Positions 1-6,894 of a DNA stretch of 16,573 bases are shown here, in pieces (position 1 is the first letter of the stretch; the number at the start of each line of letters is the position of its first letter). The position numbers and the translations under genes are program-made. The DNA comes from Candidatus Bathyarchaeota archaeon. GTDB lineage: Archaea; Thermoproteota; Bathyarchaeia; RBG-16-48-13; GCA-020355125. The DNA is taken from the NCBI GenBank assembly GCA_026014905.1, contig JAOZHK010000256.1, positions 1 to 16,573 of the forward strand. The letters run 5' to 3'. Below the pieces are notes generated by a model. The model saw only the letters and a program-made list of their open reading frames with translations. It searched no databases and was not told the origin of the DNA.

Positions 1-282
1 GGCGATTGCGATCGTGTTGGATATATTTAATTCGTGGGAGGTTATGAGTCTTGAGATCGAATCTAGTAAGTTCTGCATTTCCAGACTCAATGTGCCGTAA
101 ATTACGGGTGAACCGAAGAGTACACCGTCTACGTCTTCGAGGCGGCGAAGACTAAAAGCGGTACCGATTTTCAGAAGTTCAATCTGGGTATCCGTGATAC
201 TGCGAGCTCCTTCTGCTATGGCACGAGCTAACTGTTCGGTATAACCAGTGAGAGAATCATAGATTATCAGAATCTTAGCCAT
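1..282 (-). CDS. Flavodoxin-like / WrbA-like protein (partial, C-terminus off the window)
   Basis: This is the N-terminal 94 residues of a flavodoxin-fold protein, read on the minus strand from ATG at 282 and still open at position 1. The start is the typical flavodoxin phosphate-binding region: a short beta strand (KILIIYDS) followed by LTGYTEQLA, in which the T/S-rich loop would hold the FMN phosphate. A second strand and turn, GVLFGSPVIYG, match the usual 'aiifGSPvyyG' segment. The family carries FMN and acts in electron transfer or quinone reduction in the cytoplasm. No Shine-Dalgarno precedes the ATG, but a TATA-like stretch (about 311-318, minus-strand sense AGTATATT) lies some 30 bases upstream, so it may be leaderless. 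It follows the membrane cytochrome gene with a 60-base gap and may be its soluble electron partner, which is inference. Flavodoxin and WrbA cannot be told apart without the missing half. Confidence 0.8.
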   Translation of the reverse strand, partial: MAKILIIYDSLTGYTEQLARAIAEGARSITDTQIELLKIGTAFSLRRLEDVDGVLFGSPVIYGTLSLEMQNLLDSISRLITSHELNISNTIAIA

Positions 283-342
283 ATTGCGTTTAGAAGCTCG
301 TGAAATGGTAATATACTTTGTTATTGCATAGCAATCGGGGTT

Positions 343-912
343 CTACACTGAAGAATCGATAAAGAAGACAAGTACTATAGCACCTATCATAACGAGTAGG
401 AGTAGATAGTCGTAAAGCCGGTTGCTGATCTGTCTCCGAATAAAGACGGTTTTCACGCCTGTTATGACATGGATGAGAATCAGAATGATCAGGTAGTTCT
501 CCCAGCGGATATGCTGATTTACTGGAAAAAAAGGTGCTAGAAGTGGTAAATGGAAATTTAATCCGGTTAATAGAATGATTGGAGAAATGAGAAAGATGAG
601 GTACCCCGTTATTTTTTGTATGAGCTTTATTAGAATCAGGGGATTAGGTCCAAAGATGCCATTTCGTCTTGCGAGAGTAAACCATTGAGATCGTATGACA
701 GTTTCTACGATAATTGTATGCGCGATGAAGAGAATTGTGTACACTATCCAGACCCAGATGTGAAGGTCTCTGAGGATAAACCATAAGGTAGATAAGCGCG
801 GGATTAATGACCGCGTAATTCCGTAACCAGTGACTGCCATGAGTAGCGTCGTACTTGTGAGGAGCCATGAGAGTACACGATTCCATTTTAATGCTCGTTT
901 TTGAAGAGACAT
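343..912 (-). CDS. Five-helix cytochrome b-like integral membrane protein
   Basis: A 189-residue membrane protein with about five hydrophobic helices (roughly residues 13-34, 46-70, 97-120, 136-158, 167-186). Helix 2 carries His51 and His65 and helix 4 carries His134 and His148. Both pairs are 14 residues apart, the spacing of the four axial ligands in helices B and D of di-heme cytochromes b. I infer that it binds two b hemes and moves electrons across or along the membrane. His121 lies in the loop after helix 3. I chose ATG at 912 over an in-frame ATG at 954, because AAGGAGAGG (921-929 in minus-strand sense) sits 8 bases before it and the longer form would overlap the upstream gene. It lies 32 bases after the anchored extracytoplasmic protein and 60 before the flavodoxin-like gene. 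I do not recognise a specific family; a DUF4405 or cytochrome b561-like relative is possible. Confidence 0.65.
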   Translation of the reverse strand: MSLQKRALKWNRVLSWLLTSTTLLMAVTGYGITRSLIPRLSTLWFILRDLHIWVWIVYTILFIAHTIIVETVIRSQWFTLARRNGIFGPNPLILIKLIQKITGYLIFLISPIILLTGLNFHLPLLAPFFPVNQHIRWENYLIILILIHVITGVKTVFIRRQISNRLYDYLLLLVMIGAIVLVFFIDSSV

Positions 913-944
913 GTCGTGTTCCTCTCCTTGGATCCTTGATTTGT

Positions 945-1904
945 CTAGACACAAATCCAGAAATATTCTACATATGCTGGTGAGTTTAAGATTCGACTGT
1001 CAGCTGGGAGATGGATATGATTCCCTCGAAAGAAGCCGAATTGAGGGGCTCCCGCCTCGTATACGAAGCCACAACGTCCTACGGTATTATCATCATTGAT
1101 TCCATCTACCCAATAATTTTTGACAATGCGAGCTGATCCGATAGTTTCATACCATTGCAACTCATACGTTAACTCCCTTTGATCACCTAACGAAAGAATG
1201 ACGTCGATTGCTGTCGTAAGATTTTCTTGAAAGACATCGGTGCGTAGGTTATGGGGCGTGACTTCCACATCAGTTAATTCCGCGGAAAAAGACCGCCCGT
1301 TAATAACAACTCGAGGAATAATGAGTATTCCTTCATTATTATTCCGGCGTGTTACTTCTTCACGCCATACTTTGTAGATCTGTTCGAGTCGAAGGCTGTC
1401 ATCTAGTGGGAAGAAGGCGAGGGTGGTACCGTCTTTCCACGGATAATGGTCGGGTCGAAAGACATTATTTTCTGACCACCCTCCACTATAGTACGCTTGA
1501 TACCACCAGTAGGGCTCCTCATTGAGAGAATCAATAACATACGTATTCATGGAGGCATCGAAGTGATATGTCATGTCAATACGTGCTTGACTATCCAGAT
1601 GAACGAGTACATCAAACATTGAAAAGAATCCGGGCTGAAAGAGATCGGGTCTTACGGTTTGTACTATTGTTGGATCAAAGGTATACACAACTTCACCAAC
1701 TCGAACGCGTCCAGATTGAGTGGGTTGGGTTTCTTGGGGAACGTCGCTGGGAATGAGATCATCAGAAAGCGTGTCATTTGGTAGAGAAGGAGAAGGGGGT
1801 TGAGGAAAAATTGAACCTGTCATAGAAGCAGACCATAATCCGAAACCTGCGATGACTAAGAGTGCCATAATCATTACGGCGATGAAAGGTTTTTGTATAG
1901 ACAT
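945..1904 (-). CDS. Membrane-anchored extracytoplasmic protein, possibly DUF4430-like
   Basis: A 319-residue protein with an N-terminal hydrophobic segment (about residues 7-26) and no lipobox cysteine, followed by a Pro/Ser/Thr/Asp-rich linker (about 32-65). This is the form of an archaeal surface protein held by its N-terminal helix. The rest looks globular and mostly beta: aromatic-rich text near residues 130-150 (PYWWYQAYYSGG) and a 'W-K-D-G-T-T' turn recall the beta-grasp DUF4430 domain, whose family usually reads 'W.Y..NG...G......dGD'. I hold that only as a suggestion. Cysteines are few (GRCGF near the C-terminus and the final ICV). It is the first gene of a minus-strand set with a cytochrome b-like protein and a flavodoxin-like protein, so it may be the outer partner of a membrane redox module. 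The upstream stretch carries two TATA-like sites (about 1939-1947 and 1961-1966). Confidence 0.6.
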   Translation of the reverse strand: MSIQKPFIAVMIMALLVIAGFGLWSASMTGSIFPQPPSPSLPNDTLSDDLIPSDVPQETQPTQSGRVRVGEVVYTFDPTIVQTVRPDLFQPGFFSMFDVLVHLDSQARIDMTYHFDASMNTYVIDSLNEEPYWWYQAYYSGGWSENNVFRPDHYPWKDGTTLAFFPLDDSLRLEQIYKVWREEVTRRNNNEGILIIPRVVINGRSFSAELTDVEVTPHNLRTDVFQENLTTAIDVILSLGDQRELTYELQWYETIGSARIVKNYWVDGINDDNTVGRCGFVYEAGAPQFGFFRGNHIHLPADSRILNSPAYVEYFWICV

Positions 1905-2182
1905 ATGAGGATCTCAACTTTGAGTGATATCATGAACAGATTTTAACTGACTAGTCCCACATATAACGTATGTCATTTTTAAAAGAAGTTTATTAACATA
2001 TCTTTTTTAAACATCATTCAATAAAATGCTCTAGCACAAACGAGTTAAAAGTCACTTTTGTAGTTGTTACAGGCAAGTCCAGAGAAAGTCCGGGAAACGT
2101 ACCGTGCTTGTTCCAGTATTTTAAACGCTAACTTGTTACGCGCGCGTAGCTTTTTGGGAAATTCCTAAGTAATAGATATGAC
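1905..2182. other. Upstream region with promoter-like sites and a CG tract
   Basis: This 278-base stretch has no convincing gene. Its left end must hold the promoter of the minus-strand anchored-protein gene; A/T-rich TATA-like sites are visible at about 1939-1947 and 1961-1966. From about 2020 to 2180 it could hold the promoter of the small zinc-finger gene. An alternating CG tract lies at 2138-2147. A short stretch (about 2085-2100, GAGAAAGTCCGGG) resembles the CR-I element of RNase P RNA, but the other conserved elements are not seen. Confidence 0.5.
2138..2147. repeat. Alternating CG tract
   Basis: ACGCGCGCGT in A/T-rich non-coding DNA upstream of the small zinc-finger gene. One of a set of such tracts. 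Confidence 0.6.
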
Positions 2183-2335
2183 ATGTGTAATAGTACGGGC
2201 AGGATTGACGTGGCAAGCCTGAAAAGAGCATATGAATGCTCCCAATGTAAAATGACGTTCGATTCACAAAAGGAGTTAGATCATCATAAGTCTCTACATT
2301 GGAATTATGACTGTAATTTCATTCTAGGTCGTTAA
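2183..2335 (+). CDS. Small single-finger C2H2 zinc-finger protein
   Basis: A 50-codon gene. Residues 17-40 form one classical C2H2 finger: aromatic-x-C-x2-C, 12 residues, H-x3-H (YECSQCKMTF then HHKSLH). The core hydrophobics (Phe after the second Cys, Leu before the first His) are in the usual places. The finger is nearly the whole protein, so it could bind a nucleic acid or protein partner as a microprotein; its target is unknown. ATG at 2183 gives 50 residues. GTG at 2210, with GCAGGA about 5-7 bases ahead, would give 41 residues and may be the true start. It ends at the edge of a degenerate stretch and shares its finger pattern with the genes at 4250 and 4485. Confidence 0.6.
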   Translation: MCNSTGRIDVASLKRAYECSQCKMTFDSQKELDHHKSLHWNYDCNFILGR

Positions 2336-2346
2336 CGCGTGCGCGT
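2335..2346. repeat. GC-rich alternating purine-pyrimidine tract
   Basis: ACGCGTGCGCGT begins on the last base of the zinc-finger stop codon. Its exact reverse complement is at 12846-12857. Confidence 0.6.
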
Positions 2347-2511
2347 GGTTCGCCAACGAATAGTTGTACCAAACCGCGATAGAGGATGCGTTTTTGTATT
2401 ATCTTAAATGAAGTAGTCAGTAATGTTTCGAGATCCAACTGGTAAGTAATATGGGCCATAACTCCAATAGCTTTCGCGACTAGTTTAGGAATCGCAGAAA
2501 TGGGTTGATGA
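2336..2511. other. Non-coding, apparently degenerate DNA
   Basis: No plus-strand frame is open for long here. The minus strand is open across it, but I see no known domain and no good start (see rejected items). It begins with a GC-rich alternating tract (2335-2346) and ends where a recognisable thioredoxin reductase tail begins. I read it as the eroded body of a former gene or as replaced DNA, which is inference. Confidence 0.35.
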
Positions 2512-2613
2512 TTAGCCAGCGCGCGCGCTGCGGCAGCAGGTTGTAAAGCTGCATTACAAGCTGAGAAATATTTAGAGGAGGTGGAATACACGCATGGTGC
2601 ACGTGTTTTGTAG
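2512..2613 (+). pseudogene. Remnant of the thioredoxin reductase C-terminus
   Basis: In the plus frame starting at 2512, just after two in-frame stops (TGA TGA, 2506-2511), the translation runs into AAAAGCKAALQAEKYLEE and ends at TAG 2611-2613. This closely follows the last helix of TrxB-type thioredoxin reductases (E. coli TrxB has AGTGCMAALDAERYLDGL there, as I recall it). Nothing upstream in frame looks like the rest of the enzyme (FAD and NADPH sites, CxxC), so only about 20 residues remain. The surviving piece overlaps the Shine-Dalgarno site and start of the next gene, which may explain why it was kept. The thioredoxin gene 210 bases downstream supports a former reductase-thioredoxin operon. 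It could still be a chance reading frame. Confidence 0.45.
2519..2528. repeat. Alternating CG tract
   Basis: GCGCGCGCGC at the left edge of the thioredoxin reductase remnant, where similarity to the enzyme begins. Confidence 0.6.
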
Positions 2614-2785
2614 TGAGGAAATATGTAGACGAGTGATTCATCTAAATGATAATACACACTGGGATTTCAAAGGTCAAATTAAATGTAAAAATTGTGGCAC
2701 TGTTCTTGAACTTGAAGTGAAGCAGGGTCATGTTATAAAACAATCGAAACCGCATAGCTCGGAACCAGCGGTACATAAACACTAA
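2594..2785 (+). CDS. Small zinc-ribbon-like protein
   Basis: A 63-residue protein with C6-x4-C11 and C31-x2-C34, the latter in KCKNCGTVLEL, which reads like the second knuckle of a zinc ribbon. The tail ends in His residues (AVHKH). I do not recognise a named family. The start at ATG 2594 is supported by GAGGAGGTGG about 10 bases ahead (2575-2584). It lies 35 bases before thioredoxin and appears to share its transcript. The four Cys could bind zinc or be thiols served by the thioredoxin; both are inference. The first Cys pair has a wider spacing than a normal ribbon knuckle. Confidence 0.6.
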   Translation: MVHVFCSEEICRRVIHLNDNTHWDFKGQIKCKNCGTVLELEVKQGHVIKQSKPHSSEPAVHKH

Positions 2786-2820
2786 GTAGCAACGGAGTGT
2801 AATTAGAAGGAGATGTAATT

Positions 2821-3201
2821 ATGAGTATTATGGAATTGTCCATTAGCAATTGGAATGACGAGGTATTACTCGCGGATACCCTTGTAATAATTGATTTTTG
2901 GCATGACACGTGTGGTTGGTGCAAACGGCTTGAACCCATATATCAAGTGTTAGCCAAAAAATATCAGAACAAATTAAAGTTCACCAAATTCAATGTTCTC
3001 GAAAGCCAGGAAAATCAGCAATTTGCCAGTAACTATGGAGTGATGGGAACCCCCACCCTCATGTTCTTTTGTGAAGCCCGATCTGTCGGTGTTCTCGTTG
3101 GTTTCCAACCTCAAGATCGACTTATCCAACAGATTGAAGATATGTTAAATAATTACCAGAAATGCTTGAGACAAAGTACATCACTTACGCCCAAAAATTA
3201 G
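2821..3201 (+). CDS. Thioredoxin-family protein with CGWC active site
   Basis: A 126-residue thioredoxin-fold protein. The strand LVIIDFWHDT leads into the active-site helix with C31-G-W-C34, and the cis-proline loop is seen as GTPTLMFF (Pro78). The family reduces disulfides in the cytoplasm using electrons from thioredoxin reductase or a similar donor. The site differs from the usual WCGPC: Thr precedes the first Cys and the dipeptide is Gly-Trp, so its redox potential and partner may differ. The C-terminus has about 15 extra residues with one more Cys (KCLRQ). AAGGAGAT about 6 bases ahead supports ATG 2821. It sits between the zinc-ribbon protein and the ROK kinase (19-base gap), downstream of a reductase remnant, so a present-day reductase would have to come from elsewhere. 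Confidence 0.9.
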   Translation: MSIMELSISNWNDEVLLADTLVIIDFWHDTCGWCKRLEPIYQVLAKKYQNKLKFTKFNVLESQENQQFASNYGVMGTPTLMFFCEARSVGVLVGFQPQDRLIQQIEDMLNNYQKCLRQSTSLTPKN

Positions 3202-3220
3202 TCGTTAAAGTTGGTAGACA

Positions 3221-4174
3221 ATGACAAACGACGTGTTGACTATCGGCGTCGATCTAGGAGGAACAAAAGTTAAGACCGCCCTCGTTGACACGAGAGGCCA
3301 AATAATGTCGGTTCATACTTATCCGACTACAGTTGAAAAAGGTCCTGAGGGAGTAATCGCGGATATTCTTATCTGTGTGAAGAACTGCCTTGGTCAGGTC
3401 AGCGAATCAGACGCCCAAGCACTTGGAATAGGTGTAGCGGGACAAGTGGATTTGAACGGTGTCGTTCGATACGCTCCTAATTTAGATTGGCGTAACATCG
3501 CTTTGAAAGCCAAGTTGGAAGAGCAGTTGAATATACCGGTCGTTGTCGTTAATGATGTTCGCGCGGCTACGTGGGGCGAATGGCAATTTGGGGCTGGAAA
3601 AAACGTGTCCGATCTTGTTGTGTTATTTGTTGGCACGGGGATTGGGGGAGGCATTGTAACAGGGGGACACCTGTTAGAGGGGTGTAACAACACTGGCGGT
3701 GAATTGGGTCATACAACTATTATTACAAATGGACGACAATGTCATTGCCCGAATCAAGGATGTTTGGAAGCCTATGCAGGGGGATGGGCTATAGCTGAAA
3801 GAGCACAAGAAGCAGTGCAAAGGGATCTCCAGAAAGGAGAGTTGATTACTCGTCGAGCAGGCCGTATTGAAGACATTACTGCTGCTCATGTCAGTCAGGC
3901 ATACCGTGCCAATGATCTGTTAGCTCGTCAATTAGTTAATGAGACATGTTTGTATCTTTCAGCAGGAGTTGTTGGAATGATCAATGCATTTAATCCGTGT
4001 TTATTTGTTTTTGGTGGAGGCGTTATAGAAGGATTACCAATGATGATCGCGAAAGTGGAGAAATTAACTCGGAATAGAGCGTTGAAAACCTCAGTTGAGA
4101 ATCTTCGATTTGTGAAAGCCGGACTCGGGGGCGATGCGGGAGTAATTGGTGCTGCGGCATTAGCTCAACAGTGA
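3221..4174 (+). CDS. ROK-family sugar kinase, probably glucokinase
   Basis: A 317-residue ROK kinase, a usual length for the family. The N-terminal phosphate loop DLGGTK is at 11-16. The catalytic Asp is Asp112 in VVNDVRAA, and GTGIGGG at 138-144 is the second nucleotide-binding segment. The substrate/zinc signature is complete: E161-L-G-H164, then C174-H-C176 and GC181-L-E183. A C-terminal FVFGGGV segment forms part of the ATP site. ROK proteins without an N-terminal HTH are ATP-dependent sugar kinases, and these motifs favour glucose as substrate, giving glucose 6-phosphate. This fits the gene cluster starting 300 bases downstream, which oxidises glucose 6-phosphate. No strong Shine-Dalgarno is seen before ATG 3221, so coupling to the thioredoxin gene 19 bases upstream is likely. 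N-acetylmannosamine, fructose or other sugars cannot be excluded. Confidence 0.88.
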   Translation: MTNDVLTIGVDLGGTKVKTALVDTRGQIMSVHTYPTTVEKGPEGVIADILICVKNCLGQVSESDAQALGIGVAGQVDLNGVVRYAPNLDWRNIALKAKLEEQLNIPVVVVNDVRAATWGEWQFGAGKNVSDLVVLFVGTGIGGGIVTGGHLLEGCNNTGGELGHTTIITNGRQCHCPNQGCLEAYAGGWAIAERAQEAVQRDLQKGELITRRAGRIEDITAAHVSQAYRANDLLARQLVNETCLYLSAGVVGMINAFNPCLFVFGGGVIEGLPMMIAKVEKLTRNRALKTSVENLRFVKAGLGGDAGVIGAAALAQQ

Positions 4175-4176
4175 AT

Positions 4177-4192
4177 CCCGTACATATATGGG
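4177..4192 (+). other. Small hairpin after the ROK kinase gene
   Basis: CCCGTA and TATGGG pair (one G-U) around a four-base loop, two bases after the kinase stop. No T-run follows it, so it is not a clear terminator. It may separate the kinase message from the zinc-finger microprotein. Confidence 0.35.
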
Positions 4193-4206
4193 CAAAGATA
4201 ATACTT

Positions 4207-4214
4207 CGCGCGCG
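4207..4214. repeat. Alternating CG tract
   Basis: CGCGCGCG between the ROK kinase and the 31-residue zinc-finger gene. Confidence 0.6.
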
Positions 4215-4249
4215 TTAGAATTACGAAAAAGAGAAATAAGTGATTAAAA

Positions 4250-4345
4250 ATGGCTGATAATGTATGTAAAATGTGTGGTGCTAGTTTCGGGTCAAAAGCG
4301 GAATTAACGGAGCACGCAGCAACTCATAAAGAACATAAACATTAA
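4250..4345 (+). CDS. 31-residue C2H2 zinc-finger microprotein
   Basis: A complete gene of 31 codons consisting almost only of one C2H2 finger: C6-x2-C9-x12-H22-x3-H26 (VCKMCGASF and TEHAATH), followed by the tail KEHKH. Phe at 13 and Leu at 19 fill the core positions of a classical finger, which argues against chance. Its small size suggests an adaptor or a weak nucleic-acid binder rather than a repressor on its own; function unknown. ATG 4250 has only a weak purine-rich site ahead (AAAAAGAG). It follows the ROK kinase by 75 bases, with a CG tract (4207-4214) in between, and is followed by a T-rich stretch that looks like a terminator. The finger resembles those at 2183 and 4485. Confidence 0.65.
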   Translation: MADNVCKMCGASFGSKAELTEHAATHKEHKH

Positions 4346-4375
4346 CTAAAATACAAACATGTGATTTTGTACATT

Positions 4376-4398
4376 ATTTTTCCTTTTTTTTGGTTTTT
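4376..4398 (+). terminator. T-rich archaeal-type terminator
   Basis: Runs of 4, 8 and 5 T separated by CC and GG, 30 bases after the zinc-finger microprotein. Archaeal RNA polymerase stops at such T-rich stretches without a hairpin, so this probably ends the 2594-4345 transcript. Confidence 0.55.
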
Positions 4399-4400
4399 CG

Positions 4401-4420
4401 GTATATGTTTAAAAAAGGCA
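4401..4420 (+). promoter_or_regulatory. Candidate TATA-type promoter of the pentose phosphate operon
   Basis: The stretch TATATGTTTAAAAAAGG (4402-4418) is the best TATA-like site ahead of the zinc finger-DUF5752 gene. Transcription would begin near 4440, leaving a leader of about 45 bases with a Shine-Dalgarno site (AGGAG, about 4471-4475). The exact box is uncertain in such A/T-rich DNA. Confidence 0.4.
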
Positions 4421-4484
4421 TTTATCTCAGAAACAAATTATTGTAATTGTAGAATGCAAATAACAACTATAGGAGAATTTTATT

Positions 4485-4844
4485 TTGAGTTATGAGTGTG
4501 CTACATGCGGTAAAGTATATTCATCACAAAAGTCGCTTGCTAACCATTCTTCACATCATAAGGGTAACTTTACACCGTTCTATTTTTTTTCTGATATCGG
4601 ACAGTATACCGGGACACATGCAATATCGCTTATGGATTTCTATACTAAGCTTCGAAGCCTCGATACGAAATCCATTGACTTTCATATGAACCGTGGCGAT
4701 TTTCAGAACTGGATCCGCGATATCGGAGGCTTTACATCTCTTGTCCGTGACTTGGATCGACTCATGAAACGGGGATTGGATGGAGAATCCCTCCGCTCCC
4801 GACTTACCACCCGCCTTCAGAGAGCACTTCAAGTGTCTACTTAG
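4485..4844 (+). CDS. C2H2 zinc finger fused to a DUF5752-like domain
   Basis: A 119-residue protein in two parts. Residues 3-26 form a C2H2 finger (C5-x2-C8-x12-H21-x3-H25, [10 protein letters not shown]). Residues of about 33-110 resemble the archaeal DUF5752 domain: [16 protein letters not shown], then L-rich helices with [19 protein letters not shown], the family's typical 'H...GDFsnWi' segment. DUF5752 has no known activity that I can name. The start is TTG at 4485, with AGGAG about 10 bases ahead; an in-frame Met is not found before the finger. The stop TAG (4842-4844) shares its last base with the GTG start of transketolase, so the two are translationally coupled. The gene leads the pentose phosphate operon and may regulate it or assemble its enzymes, which is inference. 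The finger-to-DUF5752 fusion is the most unusual protein here. Confidence 0.75.
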   Translation: MSYECATCGKVYSSQKSLANHSSHHKGNFTPFYFFSDIGQYTGTHAISLMDFYTKLRSLDTKSIDFHMNRGDFQNWIRDIGGFTSLVRDLDRLMKRGLDGESLRSRLTTRLQRALQVST

Positions 4845-6874
4845 TGATACATCTGTTGAATAAGCTTGATAAGTTATGTGTTAATACACTTCGTTTTCTA
4901 GCTGTAGACGCTGTTGAAAAAGCGAATTCAGGTCACCCCGGTTTACCGCTTGGCGCGGCACCTATGGCATATGTGTTATGGGATCGATTTCTACGCCATA
5001 ACCCGCAGAATCCAGCGTGGATTAATCGAGATCGATTTATTCTCTCGGCCGGTCACGGCTCTGCGCTTCTCTACGCCCTTCTGCATGTGTATGGCTATGA
5101 GTTACCCCTTGACGAGTTGAAGCGGTTTCGGCAATGGGAAAGTAGAACACCGGGACACCCAGAGTATGGGTTTACACCTGGTGTGGAAGCGACCACCGGA
5201 CCCCTTGGTCAAGGCTTCGCGATGGGCGTAGGTATGGCGATTGCCGAACGATTGTTAGCTAATTGTTTTAATACCCCAGAATTTTCTTTGATTGACCATT
5301 ACATTTATGCCCTTGTATCTGACGGCGACCTCATGGAAGGGGTGAGTTCAGAAGCGGCATCATTGGCAGGTACATTGGGTCTTGGAAAACTCATTTACTT
5401 GTATGACGACAATCATATCAGCATTGAAGGGGAAACTGATATTGCGTTCACCGAGAATGTGCAGCGACGGTTTGAAGCCTATAATTGGCATGTCATCCGA
5501 GTGCTTGATGGCAACGATCTTGATGAAATTGAGGCCGCAATACGAGTAGCCCAAACGATAACGAATAAACCAACGTTAATTCTTGTGCGTACTCATATCG
5601 GGTACGGAAGCCCGAAGCAGGATACCTCAAAAGTTCATGGGGAACCTCTCGGGCTAGAGGCGTTAACAGCCACAAAGAAAAAATTGGGATGGCCTCTTGA
5701 ACCCTCATTCTTCCGTCCTGAGCCAGCTATCAACCATTTTCGTCAGGCTGTTCAAAAAGGGGAGCGTGCAGAATCTGCGTGGCGAACTCTTTTCGCGGAG
5801 TATGCCGCGAAAGAGCCGGATTTTGCTCAGCAATTTGAGCAAGTGCGTACTGGCGCACTGCCCGCCAACCTGAAGAAGTATATTCCTTTATTCACGATTC
5901 AAGACGGTCCTATTGCAACAAGGAATGCCTCTGGAAAAGTGTTAAACACCCTGAATCAGAACCTGCATACCTTAGGTCAAGGAGCTCACCACGTGATAGT
6001 GGGTGGATCAGCCGATCTCTCACCGTCAACTAAAACAATCCTAACGGGATATGGAGATTTCGGCTTCTCCCAAGACTGCGCCCATAATATACACTTTGGC
6101 GTCAGAGAACATGCAATGGGCGCCATCGCCAACGGCATCGCCCTGCACAGCAATTTTATTCCCTATACAGCAACTTTCTTGATATTTTCCGACTATATGC
6201 GCCCCACCATCCGCTTAGCCGCGTTAATGCAAACACATGTAATCTTCATTTTCACTCATGACAGCATTGGGTTGGGCGAAGATGGACCAACGCATCAACC
6301 CATTGAGCACCTAATGAGTCTCCGCGCGATTCCAGGTTTAACGGTTATCCGCCCGAGCGACGCTAATGAAACCGCTGTTGCTTGGAAAGTAGCCATAGAG
6401 CAGAAGCGCCCCGTCGTCCTCATTTTCACTCGACAAAAATTACCGGTTCTCGATCCTCATACCACACCCATTGAGGACGGAGTCCCACGAGGCGCCTATA
6501 TTGCTGCTGAAGCCAGTTCTGGCACGCCAGACATCATATTAATCGCCACGGGGTCAGAAGTCCATTTAGCTCTATCATCCCGCGATGCGTTACAGGACAG
6601 AGGAATTCAAACCCGAGTGGTGTCCATGCCATCATGGGAGCTGTATGAACGTCAATCTGTCGACTACCAGTTCCAAGTCCTTCCACCAGAGGTTCCCAAA
6701 GTGGCGATTGAAGCCGGCGTCACACTAGGATGGTCGAAATACGTCGGCTCACGAGGTGACGTCATTGGATTGAACCGTTTTGGTGCCTCAGCGAAAGGAG
6801 ATATTGTATACGCTGAATTGGGATTTAATGTGGAAAATGTTGTAAGTCGAGTCATGAAATTACTCGATAAATAA
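4844..6874 (+). CDS. tkt: Transketolase, full-length single chain
   Basis: A 676-residue transketolase, the length of bacterial and eukaryotic enzymes; many archaea instead carry two half-size subunits. It moves two-carbon ketol units between pentose, tetrose and triose phosphates using thiamine diphosphate in the cytoplasm. Visible motifs: SGHPGLPLG (His31), SAGHGS (His71), GPLGQG (119-124), the ThDP/metal site SDGDLMEG through N190, the substrate loop with HGEPLG (265-270), GGSADLSPS (387-395), the catalytic Glu422 in GVREHAMGA, and [16 protein letters not shown] with His472 and His484. All domains (PP, Pyr, C-terminal) are present. The start is GTG 4844, overlapping the TAG stop of the zinc finger-DUF5752 gene; TTG at 4856 is an alternative. 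The next gene begins 20 bases after its stop. A bacterial origin is likely from its form but needs a tree. Confidence 0.95.
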   Translation: MIHLLNKLDKLCVNTLRFLAVDAVEKANSGHPGLPLGAAPMAYVLWDRFLRHNPQNPAWINRDRFILSAGHGSALLYALLHVYGYELPLDELKRFRQWESRTPGHPEYGFTPGVEATTGPLGQGFAMGVGMAIAERLLANCFNTPEFSLIDHYIYALVSDGDLMEGVSSEAASLAGTLGLGKLIYLYDDNHISIEGETDIAFTENVQRRFEAYNWHVIRVLDGNDLDEIEAAIRVAQTITNKPTLILVRTHIGYGSPKQDTSKVHGEPLGLEALTATKKKLGWPLEPSFFRPEPAINHFRQAVQKGERAESAWRTLFAEYAAKEPDFAQQFEQVRTGALPANLKKYIPLFTIQDGPIATRNASGKVLNTLNQNLHTLGQGAHHVIVGGSADLSPSTKTILTGYGDFGFSQDCAHNIHFGVREHAMGAIANGIALHSNFIPYTATFLIFSDYMRPTIRLAALMQTHVIFIFTHDSIGLGEDGPTHQPIEHLMSLRAIPGLTVIRPSDANETAVAWKVAIEQKRPVVLIFTRQKLPVLDPHTTPIEDGVPRGAYIAAEASSGTPDIILIATGSEVHLALSSRDALQDRGIQTRVVSMPSWELYERQSVDYQFQVLPPEVPKVAIEAGVTLGWSKYVGSRGDVIGLNRFGASAKGDIVYAELGFNVENVVSRVMKLLDK

Positions 6875-6894
6875 TACATCAAGAGCGAAGAACT

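Noticed and set aside
911..1099. Plus-strand frame antisense to the anchored-protein gene
   Set aside because: No ribosome site, no domain, and entirely overlaid by better-supported minus-strand genes.
2070..2180. RNase P RNA, from the CR-I-like text GAGAAAGTCCGGG
   Set aside because: The matching CR-IV and CR-V elements (such as ACAGAA with GGCTTA) are not found within 350 bases, and a protein-coding zinc finger begins at 2183. A covariance-model search would settle it.
2319..2657. Open minus-strand frame of 112 codons across the non-coding region
   Set aside because: It has no recognisable domain, no good ribosome site, and its first part is antisense to the zinc-ribbon start, which has a strong Shine-Dalgarno. 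A faint likeness to the end of citrate synthase (GVMAHI) lacks the conserved residues. The plus-strand thioredoxin reductase tail explains part of it better.
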